Made by a program: the position numbers and the translations under genes. Below, piece by piece: positions 18,969 through 27,655 of a stretch of 64,000 nt of DNA. This DNA comes from Cyclobacteriaceae bacterium. Its GTDB lineage: Bacteria > Bacteroidota > Bacteroidia > Cytophagales > Cyclobacteriaceae. The notes below the pieces were generated by a model. It made no database searches. It had not been told where the DNA came from and saw only the letters and a program-made list of their open reading frames with translations. Position 1 is the stretch's first letter. Each line of letters starts with the position of its first letter. Location: contig JANQOR010000035.1 of the NCBI GenBank assembly GCA_028285685.1, positions 62,001-126,000 of the forward strand, in the 5' to 3' direction.

Positions 18969-19679
18969 GTGTTACGAAAAATAACAGCATTTCTCATTTC
19001 CAAGATTAGAGGCAAGGGTGACTACAGTCTTGAAGAGAGCATTTCTGACTATCACCTGTGGATCTATGTGAAACTTCGCCTACTTCAGGTTTTAAGGGGA
19101 CTGTTCTTTGCTGGTATACGCAAAAGGAAACTCCTGTTCCGAGGGTCTGGAACTAAGATTGTAGGTTTTAGAAACCTCCAACTTGGAAAAAGCGTGATCC
19201 TGGAGGATCGTGTGAGCATCAATTGCATCTGTAAGAAAGGAATAGCAATCGGAAATGGAGTGACCATTGCTCAGGGCTCGGTCCTCACTGCCCTAGGCGT
19301 CATAGCACGTATGGGGGAGGGAATTGCTATAGGTGACAATTGCTCGGTTGGAGCTTATAGCTTTATCGCAGGTCAAGGAGGGATTACTATTGGAAACAAT
19401 GTTATAATGGGGCCTCAAGTAAAGATCTTTTCCGAGAATCACAACTATGATGTGGGTAGTATTCTAATAAAAGATCAAGGAGAGACAAGATCAGCAGTTG
19501 TGATAAAAGATAATTGCTGGATAGGTGCTAATGTCACAATTCTGGCTGGTGTAACGATCCCCTCGGGTACTGTTGTTGCTGCTGGCTCTGTAGTCACGAA
19601 GAGTGTCTTGGTGGAGAATATGATAATCGGCGGAATACCAGCGAAACAAATTAAGACACGGCTCAAACCCCAGGAATAG
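18969..19679 (+). CDS. Hexapeptide-repeat acyltransferase (LbH/CatB-like O-acetyltransferase)
   Basis: A 236-residue left-handed beta-helix enzyme that probably O-acetylates a sugar of the repeat unit using acetyl-CoA. Hexapeptide turns [LIV]-G-x4 are seen throughout residues 75-225 (for example IGNGVTIAQG, IGDNCSVGAY, IGNNVIMGPQ, IKDNCWIGAN). SENHNYD near 157 supplies the usual catalytic histidine, and the C-terminal GGIPAKQIK is typical of the maltose/galactoside acetyltransferase-like group. The start is a GTG; no in-frame ATG lies near the N-terminus. It follows the 410-bp gap, so it may have its own promoter, and it is the last plus-strand gene before the inverted phosphodiesterase pair. 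Confidence 0.83.
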   Translation: MLRKITAFLISKIRGKGDYSLEESISDYHLWIYVKLRLLQVLRGLFFAGIRKRKLLFRGSGTKIVGFRNLQLGKSVILEDRVSINCICKKGIAIGNGVTIAQGSVLTALGVIARMGEGIAIGDNCSVGAYSFIAGQGGITIGNNVIMGPQVKIFSENHNYDVGSILIKDQGETRSAVVIKDNCWIGANVTILAGVTIPSGTVVAAGSVVTKSVLVENMIIGGIPAKQIKTRLKPQE

Positions 19680-19697
19680 ATTTACTCATTCTGAACC

Positions 19698-20699
19698 TCA
19701 ATTTGATTGGTAGAATTTAAGAACGTATGAGTTCATATTCGTAAAGATTCGAGCTATATATACACCGGGGCTAAGGTGACCAGTCGGTATTAAACCATTT
19801 TCATCTATTTCAAGATTTTTTGCAGAAAATTTCCCATCAAATGAAACAAGACTTGTTTCATGAATTATTTCATGCTGGGGGTTGTGGAAGAGAATGTAGT
19901 TTTTTGTATGAACCAGTATGGAATTGGAGTAATCGGATGGAAATCTCCTGGGATCATCGACGATAAATTTGGTTTCACCATTCACCAGAAATCTAGGGTC
20001 TACTTCCTTAATTGATCCTATGTTCGAAAAGATAAGTTCGAAATGTTTCGATTGAATTAATTCAAAGTCCGCACTAGAGATCTCCAGACGATTGTTTATT
20101 GCCAAACCATCAAAACCAGCAGCTGTGACATCGGAAAGATGTTCTTCATTCAGTTTGGTAGTTGTAAAAAGAGCCAGGAAAATCCGTGCGTCTTCGAAAT
20201 ATTTTTTGACCTCTAGGCCGTGACCTATGGAATAAACGATAAATGAAACATGATTTTCCTCGAATAAAAACTCATCTAAAATGTTGTCAATGTCACTTAT
20301 ATATTGAACTTCCTTTAGATCCAGAACAAGGTGAACATTGCGTTCAATTTTCTCAAGAGCATCCGAAAATGTAGGAATCTTTGCTCTGCTATATCTGCTC
20401 CCGAACTTATCACTATAGCCAAAATCTAATTTACTTACCTGCTCGTACATCAGATGATTTATGTGGCCGGTGCCATTACTTGTTCTGTCGACAGTTTCAT
20501 CATGAAGCAAGACAATTTTTCCATCTTTTGTGGTTCTGAGATCAATTTCTATAAAATCAAAGCCATGATTTATTGCCTGCTCTATCGATATCAAAGTATT
20601 TTCGGGGAATTCAGATGAATATCCTCTATGAGCAATCAACGTTTGACTGGCCAAGTCGACATACAGTAGAATTAAGCAATTTGCAACAAAAAGTCTCAT
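19698..20699 (-). CDS. Secreted glycerophosphodiester phosphodiesterase with T9SS-like C-terminal domain, copy 1
   Basis: Predicted to hydrolyse glycerophosphodiesters outside the cytoplasm. The 333-residue protein has a signal peptide (about 1-19) and the GDPD signature: HRGYSSEFPENT with the catalytic histidine at 24, EIDLRTTKDG with the metal-binding E51 and D53, and LLHDETVDRTSNGTG with the second histidine at 66. From about residue 265 a beta-rich tail contains HNPQHEI, SFDGK and LSPGVYIARI and ends LKFYQSN. This resembles a divergent T9SS sorting domain. It is paralogous to the next upstream gene, and both are inverted relative to the capsule operon. It could act on the locus's own glycerol-phosphate polymer or on phospholipid headgroups; neither is proven. 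Confidence 0.85.
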   Translation of the reverse strand: MRLFVANCLILLYVDLASQTLIAHRGYSSEFPENTLISIEQAINHGFDFIEIDLRTTKDGKIVLLHDETVDRTSNGTGHINHLMYEQVSKLDFGYSDKFGSRYSRAKIPTFSDALEKIERNVHLVLDLKEVQYISDIDNILDEFLFEENHVSFIVYSIGHGLEVKKYFEDARIFLALFTTTKLNEEHLSDVTAAGFDGLAINNRLEISSADFELIQSKHFELIFSNIGSIKEVDPRFLVNGETKFIVDDPRRFPSDYSNSILVHTKNYILFHNPQHEIIHETSLVSFDGKFSAKNLEIDENGLIPTGHLSPGVYIARIFTNMNSYVLKFYQSN

Positions 20700-20781
20700 G
20701 CCTGAGATAGGATATAAGCAATTTTAAGTGGATTTTGTTAATTTCTTTTGCTATTGAGCGAATCGAATTTTGACTTCCGAT

Positions 20782-21834
20782 TCAGCGAGATGGATAAAAT
20801 TTGAGCGTATAAATCTGATGATCCGTAGCAACCAATAAGATGTATAGATCTTTTTTAAGTTGGTTGGTTGAGAAAAAGCCTGTTTCCTTTATTTCAAAGT
20901 CATCTACAACCTTTCTACCACTAATCGAAACAAGACTTGCTTCGAGTATAACTTCTGAACGCGGGTTGTAAAAGAAAATGTAGTTACCGGCATGGACCAA
21001 ACTTCCCTGAGAACCACTATCATCGCCTTCAAGCTCTTGAGCTACTTGCCCAAGTTCGTTTCTCCTACTTAAGGGAAACAGGTTTGGGTTATCAACAATT
21101 AGTTTAATTTTTTGAGTATGCTGAAATCTTGGATTCAACTCATTGATTGAGCCTATATTCCAGATGATAAAATCAAAATGGTTCTTTTTAAACAAATGAT
21201 ATTCCTCCCTAGTTACTTGTCTTTTATTATTTAGAGCCAAGCCATCAATACCTATCGCAGCTAGCATTGAAAGGTAGGTGCCGTTTAATTCCGTGGAACT
21301 AAAAACCGTAAGGTAAACACGTGAGTTTTTGAAATACCTTTTGACCTCAAGGCTTTGATCCAATGTATAGACTATAAATGAGGTTCTACTTTCATCAAAA
21401 GAGTGCTCTTGTAGAATTTGGTGTATGCTACTTATATAGTTGCTCTCCTTTAAATCCAAGACTATCTGTGCTCGCTTATCGATTTTCACTATAGCTTCTG
21501 ATAGTGTTGGAATCTTTGTGCCTTCATACTCATCTCCAAATTTGTCAGGATAGCCAAAATTCAGATTAGCTACCTCTTCATAGGTTAGCCGATTTATGTT
21601 TCCAGTCCCATTACTTGTTCTATCGACAGAATCATCATGTAACAAGACGACCTGCGCATCCTTGGTTGTGCGAAGGTCCATTTCAATGAAATCAAAGCCA
21701 AAGTTTACCGCCTGCTCAATTGAAACCAGCGTATTTTCCGGGTACAAGGCCGAATATCCTCGGTGAGCGACTAAGGTCTGACAGAACAATTCAACACTTA
21801 GAACAATAAAGCAGATTGTACTAAAAAATCTCAT
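20782..21834 (-). CDS. Secreted glycerophosphodiester phosphodiesterase with T9SS-like C-terminal domain, copy 2
   Basis: A 350-residue tandem paralogue of the adjacent gene with the same order: signal peptide (about 1-19), HRGYSALYPENT, EMDLRTTKDAQ, LLHDDSVDRTSNGTG and a LDLKESNYISS stretch. Its tail (YNPRSEV, SISGRKV, LKKDLYILLV, LKFYPSR) again looks like a divergent sorting domain. An insert rich in E, D, G and S at about 269-279 separates the catalytic domain from the tail and is absent from copy 1. The gene starts only 30 bp from the divergent glycosyltransferase gene. The strong similarity of the two copies points to a local tandem duplication followed by divergence of the tails. Confidence 0.85.
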   Translation of the reverse strand: MRFFSTICFIVLSVELFCQTLVAHRGYSALYPENTLVSIEQAVNFGFDFIEMDLRTTKDAQVVLLHDDSVDRTSNGTGNINRLTYEEVANLNFGYPDKFGDEYEGTKIPTLSEAIVKIDKRAQIVLDLKESNYISSIHQILQEHSFDESRTSFIVYTLDQSLEVKRYFKNSRVYLTVFSSTELNGTYLSMLAAIGIDGLALNNKRQVTREEYHLFKKNHFDFIIWNIGSINELNPRFQHTQKIKLIVDNPNLFPLSRRNELGQVAQELEGDDSGSQGSLVHAGNYIFFYNPRSEVILEASLVSISGRKVVDDFEIKETGFFSTNQLKKDLYILLVATDHQIYTLKFYPSR

Positions 21835-21864
21835 ACCTTTGCAGGCTTTTATCAGAGAAAATTA

Positions 21865-22968
21865 ATGAAATTAGCCATAATAGGGACAAGAGGGTATCCA
21901 TATGTATATAGCGGCTATGAAACTTTTGTAAGCGAATTGGCAGTTCGATTAGTAGCAGATAATATAAAGGTAACCGTTTACTGCCATAAGAATTTGTTCT
22001 CAGATCGTCCGAAGGAGGTGAACGGCATAAGGCTTAAATATTTTCCCACAGTTGAGACAAAATCCCTTAGCCAGTTGATTCATTCTTTTCAATGTATGAT
22101 ACACGCATGTCTCTCAAGTTTTGATATCATATTAGTAGTGAATTCAGCCAATGGACCATTTGGTTTAATTTCTAGAATTTTTGGAAAAAGGACAGCAATT
22201 AATGTCGATGGATTGGAATGGCTCAGGCCCAAGTGGAAGGGACTAGGAGCGAAATACTTTTATTTGGCATCCAAAGTCGCGACAAAACTATATGACTTCA
22301 TAATAAATGATTCGGAAGCAATGAGAGAGTTTTACCTGAGGGAGTTTCAGGTAGATTCTACAGTAATTGCGTATGGAGCAAACATCAGACACTCCAAGAG
22401 GCCGGAACTGATCCAAAAGTGGGGACTGGCCTCCAGGGAATATTACCTAATAGTTGGGAGATTAATCCCGGACAACAATGCCGATGTTATTGTTGCAGAA
22501 TTTGTCAAATCAACAACACAAAAAAAACTAGTGATTGTTGGTGATGTTCCGTATGAAGATGAATATGCTAATAAAATTAAGAGTACAAATGATGAAAGGG
22601 TGATTTTCACCGGATACGTTAGGGACCAGGAGCTGCTCGCAGAATTGTATCACAATTGCTTTGCTTATTTTCACGGACACCAATATGGAGGGACCAATCC
22701 TACGTTGTTGAAAGCATTGGCATACGGTAGTGCCGTATTGGCACTAGACACAGTATTTACCCAAGAAATGCTTAAACAGGGTGAGTACGGGGCATTTTTC
22801 ACAAAGAATGCAGGTGACTTACAAAAAAAAATTGAGGAATACGATGTTTCCGAGGAAATGCTTGAGGACTATAGAACAAAATCTAGAGAGAGGATTGTTC
22901 AGAACTACACTTGGGAGAAAATTACGGAAGAGTACATTGCTTTGTTTAATAAAATGATGGTTAAATGA
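21865..22968 (+). CDS. DUF1972/GT4 glycosyltransferase (rhamnosyltransferase-like)
   Basis: A 367-residue GT-B glycosyltransferase. The N-terminal DUF1972 domain is recognisable from [20 protein letters not shown]; this type is seen in WcaL/WbbL-like and CpsF-like rhamnosyl or fucosyl transferases. The C-terminal part has [16 protein letters not shown] and the donor-binding [18 protein letters not shown]. The following genes make GDP-L-fucose, so a fucosyl donor is plausible, but this is inference. Its stop overlaps the gmd start by 4 bp (ATGA), indicating coupling. Only 30 bp separates it from the divergent phosphodiesterase gene, so its promoter must be compact or lie inside that gene. Confidence 0.84.
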   Translation: MKLAIIGTRGYPYVYSGYETFVSELAVRLVADNIKVTVYCHKNLFSDRPKEVNGIRLKYFPTVETKSLSQLIHSFQCMIHACLSSFDIILVVNSANGPFGLISRIFGKRTAINVDGLEWLRPKWKGLGAKYFYLASKVATKLYDFIINDSEAMREFYLREFQVDSTVIAYGANIRHSKRPELIQKWGLASREYYLIVGRLIPDNNADVIVAEFVKSTTQKKLVIVGDVPYEDEYANKIKSTNDERVIFTGYVRDQELLAELYHNCFAYFHGHQYGGTNPTLLKALAYGSAVLALDTVFTQEMLKQGEYGAFFTKNAGDLQKKIEEYDVSEEMLEDYRTKSRERIVQNYTWEKITEEYIALFNKMMVK

Positions 22969-24077
22969 AAAAGGCATTAATAACAGGAATTACAGGTCAG
23001 GATGGTGCCTACCTGAGCGAATTACTACTTTCAAAAGGCTATGAGGTACATGGTATCAAGCGTCGATCTTCACTCTTCAACACAGATAGGATTGATCACT
23101 TGTATCAAGATCCTCACAAACAGGACACTCGTCTTTTTTTACATTATGGTGATTTAACCGATTCACTAAATCTGACAAGGCTAATTCAAGAAATTCAGCC
23201 TGATGAGATTTATAATTTAGGAGCTATGTCTCATGTGAGAGTCAGTTTCGATACACCTGAGTATGTTGCCAACGTAGATGGTATCGGTACCCTTCGGCTA
23301 TTGGAAGCTATAAGACTGCTAGGACGGGTGGAGCAGACACGGATCTACCAAGCTTCCACTTCAGAACTATACGGATTGGTGCAGGAAGTTCCACAAAAAG
23401 AGACTACTCCATTTTATCCACGATCACCGTATGCTGCGGCTAAATTATATAGCTATTGGATTACCGTGAACTACAGAGAAGCATATAACATGTATGCTTG
23501 TAACGGTATTCTGTTTAATCACGAATCCCCACGAAGGGGTGAGACATTCGTGACGAGAAAGATAACGAGGGCTGTTGCTAAACTGGCCTTAGGATTACAA
23601 GACACCATGTATCTGGGGAATCTGGATTCAAAGCGCGACTGGGGACATGCAAAAGATTATGTGAGGGGTATGTGGCTAATGTTGCAACAGAGTGAACCCG
23701 ATGACTTTGTCTTAGCAACCGGAGTTACTACAACAATTCGGGATTTTTTACTCTTGGCATTCAGAGAAGTCGGTGTGGACGTGGAATTTAGAGGTGATGG
23801 TATCGATGAAGTAGGCTATGTAAAGTCGGTTTCGGACAATAATTATGCTTTCAAAATTGATCAGGTGGTGGTGCAAATTGACCCGAAATATTTCAGACCA
23901 ACGGAGGTTGATCTATTGATCGGTGACCCTTCTAAGGCAAAGGAAAAACTAGGATGGGAAACTGAGTATGATCTGCAGGCCTTAGTGACTGAAATGGTTA
24001 ATTCTGATTTGGAATTGTTCAAGAAGGATAAGTATTTGTTAGATGGTGGTCATAAAATTTTAAGACAAGCTGAATAA
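22965..24077 (+). CDS. gmd: GDP-mannose 4,6-dehydratase
   Basis: Converts GDP-D-mannose to GDP-4-keto-6-deoxy-D-mannose in the cytoplasm. The 370-residue short-chain dehydrogenase has the NADP-binding [10 protein letters not shown] loop (residues 7-16), GIKRRSS, the TSELYG motif near 133 that carries the catalytic threonine and glutamate, and YAAAK (about 156-160) with the catalytic tyrosine and lysine. Length and motifs match Gmd closely. It overlaps the glycosyltransferase upstream by 4 bp and shares its last base with the start of fcl, so the three genes form one unit supplying GDP-L-fucose. Confidence 0.96.
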   Translation: MKKALITGITGQDGAYLSELLLSKGYEVHGIKRRSSLFNTDRIDHLYQDPHKQDTRLFLHYGDLTDSLNLTRLIQEIQPDEIYNLGAMSHVRVSFDTPEYVANVDGIGTLRLLEAIRLLGRVEQTRIYQASTSELYGLVQEVPQKETTPFYPRSPYAAAKLYSYWITVNYREAYNMYACNGILFNHESPRRGETFVTRKITRAVAKLALGLQDTMYLGNLDSKRDWGHAKDYVRGMWLMLQQSEPDDFVLATGVTTTIRDFLLLAFREVGVDVEFRGDGIDEVGYVKSVSDNNYAFKIDQVVVQIDPKYFRPTEVDLLIGDPSKAKEKLGWETEYDLQALVTEMVNSDLELFKKDKYLLDGGHKILRQAE

Positions 24078-25006
24078 TGGATAAATCAGCAAGAATTTAC
24101 GTCGCAGGCCATAGTGGAATGGTTGGGTCTGCCATTGTCAGAAAGTTGAAACATGACGGCTTCAACAATATAATAGTCAGAAGCTCCAATGAATTGGACT
24201 TGACAAATCAAGCGGAAGTAGTTGAATTCTTTAAGCAAGAGAAGCCAAAATATGTATTCCTAGCAGCTGCTAAGGTTGGAGGCATTCATGCTAACAACAC
24301 CATGCGGGCTGAATTCCTCTATCAAAACCTACTTATTGAAGCAAATGTGATTCATGAGGCTTACGTCAGCGGAGTGAAGAAATTATTGTTTCTCGGTAGC
24401 TCCTGCATATATCCGAAGCACGCAGAACAACCTATTCGCGAAGACAGCTTACTGACCGGTCCATTGGAACCAACGAATGAGCCTTACGCGATAGCGAAAA
24501 TTGCAGGAATCAAGCTATGTGAAACCTATAGAGAGCAGTATGCAGCTGACTTTATAAGCGCTATGCCCACTAATTTGTATGGGCCAAACGACAACTACGA
24601 TCTCGACAATTCACATGTCTTGCCAGCTCTAATCAGAAAGTTCCACACGGCGTCAAGCGAAGGGAAGAAAGGGGTTGAAATTTGGGGTTCAGGGACACCG
24701 ATGAGAGAATTTTTGCACGTAGATGACTTAGCCCAGGCATGCATTTTTTTAATGAATAGTTACTCCGGTAAGGAAATAGTTAACGTCGGTTGTGGCAAGG
24801 ATATAAGCATCAAGGATTTAGCATACTTGGTTAAAAAGATTGTTGGATTTGAAGGTGAAATTTATTTCAATCTAGATAAACCAGATGGTACACCTCGAAA
24901 ATTAATGGACAGTTCGAGGATAAATGAACTTGGGTGGAGTCCCAAAATTTCTCTCGAAGATGGCATAAGCAGTGTCTACAGTTCGGTTGATAAATCTAAA
25001 TGGTAG
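24077..25006 (+). CDS. fcl: GDP-L-fucose synthase
   Basis: Epimerises and reduces the Gmd product to GDP-L-fucose with NADPH. The 309-residue protein has the N-terminal dinucleotide loop [13 protein letters not shown] (about 9-21), [12 protein letters not shown], the substrate-region SSCIYPK near 110, and the catalytic YAIAK near 138. Size and motifs are typical of WcaG/Fcl. The start overlaps gmd by one base (TAATG). Together with gmd it shows that the surface polymer most likely contains L-fucose or a derivative of it. Confidence 0.96.
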   Translation: MDKSARIYVAGHSGMVGSAIVRKLKHDGFNNIIVRSSNELDLTNQAEVVEFFKQEKPKYVFLAAAKVGGIHANNTMRAEFLYQNLLIEANVIHEAYVSGVKKLLFLGSSCIYPKHAEQPIREDSLLTGPLEPTNEPYAIAKIAGIKLCETYREQYAADFISAMPTNLYGPNDNYDLDNSHVLPALIRKFHTASSEGKKGVEIWGSGTPMREFLHVDDLAQACIFLMNSYSGKEIVNVGCGKDISIKDLAYLVKKIVGFEGEIYFNLDKPDGTPRKLMDSSRINELGWSPKISLEDGISSVYSSVDKSKW

Positions 25007-25041
25007 ACAAGAATTAAGTAGTTTTAACGCTACGTTAGATT

Positions 25042-26406
25042 ATGGCTCAACACAGGTACTCAAGATTTTTTCCTTATTTCTTTCTGTTTGCAGACCTTTT
25101 GTGCTTGAATTCAAGTATTCTGTTTTCAAACTACTATCTATTTAATTCGACTACACTCACACAGCCCTATCAAACCCTTCATCTATTTCTTAATGTCATC
25201 TGGTTGCTGGTTTTCTTTGGATCTCGGCTCCAGGAGATAGATCGAAACTCGAGACTTCTCGATCACCTAAACAAAGTCTTAACTGGGCTTGTGATCAATC
25301 TTTCCATTGTGTTCGCCCTATGGTTTGCGTTACAGCCTGTTGACTATTCTAGGAAGTTTTTGTTTGTGGCCTATTTGGGCTTTACAATCTCGATTCTTAC
25401 CTGGAGAAGCATTTGGCACTACACCATCCGCTACTACAGGATCAAGGGTTTTAACATACGGAACGTGTTAATAATCGGTAAAGGGGATCTGGCCCACAGC
25501 CTAGTGGAATATTTTAGTGAGAACCCTGAGCTTGGATACAAAGTAGAAGGCATTCTTGATGAGGTTCAAGACAGGGATAAAATCGATGATCTTGAATCGT
25601 TCACTACAGAAAAAAGAACAGATGCCATTTTTTGTTGTGTTCCAAACCTTACGGAATCTAAAATCAAGGAAATCATTGATTTTGCTGAAAACAACCTGAT
25701 TAAGATCCACCTGATTTCTCAATTTAGCAAGCTGGTAAGCTATAGTCTTTCAATTGAGCAGTTTGGTAATATCCCCATTATCAATGTTAATTCAATTCCA
25801 CTCGATAATTCATTGAATAGATTTGTCAAACGACTATTTGACATCCTGTTTTCATCTTTGGTGATTGCGGTGATCCTTTCATGGTTGGTCCCTATTATCG
25901 GATTCTTTGTGAAGCTAGAATCTAAAGGCCCTATCTTCTTCAAGCAAAAAAGGCACGGAAAGGACAATAAGAATTTTTTGTGTTGGAAATTTCGGACGAT
26001 GACCTTTGAACGAGAGGCTGAATTCAAGCAAGCCAGGAAAAATGATTCCAGAATCACCAAGATTGGAAACATCTTGCGAAAGACGTCAATCGACGAACTA
26101 CCTCAATTTATAAATGTTTTCTTGGGAGATATGTCCGTAGTTGGTCCTCGCCCACATCCCATTGAATTGAACGAAGAGTTTCAACCGAGAATTGATCGTT
26201 TTTGGCAAAGGCACGCCGTAAAACCTGGTATCACTGGACTAGCACAAGCAAAAGGTTTCCGAGGGGAAACGGTTGAGCTAAGTGATATGAGCGGTCGTGT
26301 GAAACTTGACCGTTTCTACGTGAAGAACTGGTCACTCATTCTAGACTTCAAGATTATCATCCTCACCATTCTCTCTATTTTGAGAGGGAATGAGAATGCT
26401 TATTAG
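25042..26406 (+). CDS. Undecaprenyl-phosphate glycosyl-1-phosphate transferase (WcaJ/WbaP type)
   Basis: A polyprenyl-phosphate hexose-1-phosphate transferase that starts repeat-unit synthesis on undecaprenyl phosphate. The 454-residue protein has four N-terminal hydrophobic helices (about 8-120), a CoA-binding-like Rossmann region (NVLIIGKGDLAHSLVEYF near 143) and a membrane-inserting helix near 270-290. The bacterial sugar-transferase domain follows: KRLFDILFSS, CWKFRTM, RKTSIDELPQ, GDMSVVGPRP and KPGITGLAQ. This is the full-length WcaJ-like layout, usually specific for glucose- or galactose-1-phosphate. It follows fcl after 35 bp and is probably in the same unit. Confidence 0.92.
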   Translation: MAQHRYSRFFPYFFLFADLLCLNSSILFSNYYLFNSTTLTQPYQTLHLFLNVIWLLVFFGSRLQEIDRNSRLLDHLNKVLTGLVINLSIVFALWFALQPVDYSRKFLFVAYLGFTISILTWRSIWHYTIRYYRIKGFNIRNVLIIGKGDLAHSLVEYFSENPELGYKVEGILDEVQDRDKIDDLESFTTEKRTDAIFCCVPNLTESKIKEIIDFAENNLIKIHLISQFSKLVSYSLSIEQFGNIPIINVNSIPLDNSLNRFVKRLFDILFSSLVIAVILSWLVPIIGFFVKLESKGPIFFKQKRHGKDNKNFLCWKFRTMTFEREAEFKQARKNDSRITKIGNILRKTSIDELPQFINVFLGDMSVVGPRPHPIELNEEFQPRIDRFWQRHAVKPGITGLAQAKGFRGETVELSDMSGRVKLDRFYVKNWSLILDFKIIILTILSILRGNENAY

Positions 26407-26465
26407 CGAATTAGCTGAGTTTAACTGATTAATCTGGATGTTTACCGAAATTGTACTAATAATTC

Positions 26466-26496
26466 TTTGATTTTTAATATTTAAGATTCTACTTTG
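26466..26496 (+). promoter_or_regulatory. Candidate promoter for the WecA/MraY-like gene
   Basis: TTTG at 26466-26469 is followed after 20 bp by TACTTTG at 26490-26496, close to the Bacteroidota pattern TTTG-N19/21-TAnnTTTG but one base short in the -7 box. The start codon lies 22 bp downstream. Transcription start is unproven. Confidence 0.3.
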
Positions 26497-26518
26497 AGTT
26501 TGTAATCACTCAAATTGC

Positions 26519-27607
26519 ATGGGAATACTCTTGTCGATAACTGCCGCCTTTCTTACCACTATGATACTAATGCCGATCGTTATAAAGGTGTTTAGGTCAA
26601 TTGATCTCTTAGATATACCCGACAAGAGAAAAATTCATAGCGTTAGCACTCCTTCACTTGGTGGTATCGCCATTTTTTGTGGAGTCATTTTCTCTTTGAT
26701 CCTCTCAGCCTCATTCACCGGTTTGGCCACTCAAAAGTATTTTCTTGGGGCAACCTTGCTAATATTCTTGCTTGGTGTTCGAGATGATCTGTCTAGCCTG
26801 CTCGCAAAGCACAAATTGGTTATACAAATTTTTGCTTCTGTGTTAGTTGTGTATTTTGGAGGTTGGAAGATCAGCGGATTAAATGGTCTTTTTGGCATAG
26901 AGAGCTTTCCCTATGGGCTTAATGAGATCTTTACCATTTTCGTCATTGTGGTCATGACAAATGCTTTCAATCTAATCGACGGAATTGATGGTTTGGCAGG
27001 AAGTATTGCACTCCTTGTGGCATTGTTTTTTGGCTGGTACTTCTACACGGTGGATTTTATGCTTAGTGCCATGATCTCCCTATCAATTGCAGGTGCTGTC
27101 TTAGGATTTCTGCTCTTCAACTGGTTTCCTTCGAAAGTTTTTATGGGAGATACCGGATCTATGACCTTGGGTTTCATGATTTCTACTCTATTAGTACAGT
27201 TTCTTTCTGTGCCAAATGGTGTCGCACTTGGGTTGGGGGTCTCTTCCCCGGTCTCCATCTGCATCGCACTGCTGATTCTTCCGGTTTATGATACTCTTAG
27301 AGTTTTCTGTATTCGATTCTATCAGGGGAAATCTCCTTTATCACCAGATAGGAATCACATTCATCATACGCTATTAAAACTGGGGATGAACCACGGCCAA
27401 AGCACCATTTTACTCGTGTTGTATAATGCTATTGCCATAGTTGTGTCAGTTGTATTTCAGCATCTTGGAGATACAGTTTTAATTTTATCCATCTTTTCTA
27501 CCACGGTTTCAATTGGAATTATTCTCGACTACAAGGTGATGAGGAAGGAGGCAGCACGTACGGCCAAGCTAGTTTCTACTGATATTAAGTTGAGTAAATC
27601 AGCTTAA
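26519..27607 (+). CDS. WecA/MraY family undecaprenyl-phosphate N-acetylhexosamine-1-phosphate transferase
   Basis: An integral membrane enzyme that transfers a UDP-GlcNAc-type sugar phosphate to undecaprenyl phosphate. The 362-residue protein has about eleven helices and the family motifs HSVSTPSLGGIAIF near 42, the aspartate pair region GVRDDLSSL near 86, NAFNLIDGIDGLAG near 145, FMGDTGSMTLGF near 204, and the cytoplasmic DRNHIHHTLLKLG near 277. The HIHH box separates WecA/TagO-like enzymes from MraY. It is preceded by a 112-bp gap with a candidate promoter. As a second initiating transferase next to the WcaJ-like gene, it may serve this locus or another glycan. Confidence 0.92.
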   Translation: MGILLSITAAFLTTMILMPIVIKVFRSIDLLDIPDKRKIHSVSTPSLGGIAIFCGVIFSLILSASFTGLATQKYFLGATLLIFLLGVRDDLSSLLAKHKLVIQIFASVLVVYFGGWKISGLNGLFGIESFPYGLNEIFTIFVIVVMTNAFNLIDGIDGLAGSIALLVALFFGWYFYTVDFMLSAMISLSIAGAVLGFLLFNWFPSKVFMGDTGSMTLGFMISTLLVQFLSVPNGVALGLGVSSPVSICIALLILPVYDTLRVFCIRFYQGKSPLSPDRNHIHHTLLKLGMNHGQSTILLVLYNAIAIVVSVVFQHLGDTVLILSIFSTTVSIGIILDYKVMRKEAARTAKLVSTDIKLSKSA

Positions 27608-27628
27608 TTCGCCCTCACCAGTTCTTAC

Positions 27629-27636
27629 TATTTTTG
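27629..27636 (+). promoter_or_regulatory. Candidate -7 promoter box for pheS
   Basis: TATTTTTG fits TAnnTTTG exactly and lies 19 bp upstream of the pheS ATG. No convincing TTTG element is present 19-21 bp further upstream. It suggests that pheS is transcribed separately from the capsule locus. Confidence 0.3.
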
Positions 27637-27655
27637 CCTCCTTAATTACAAGTTT

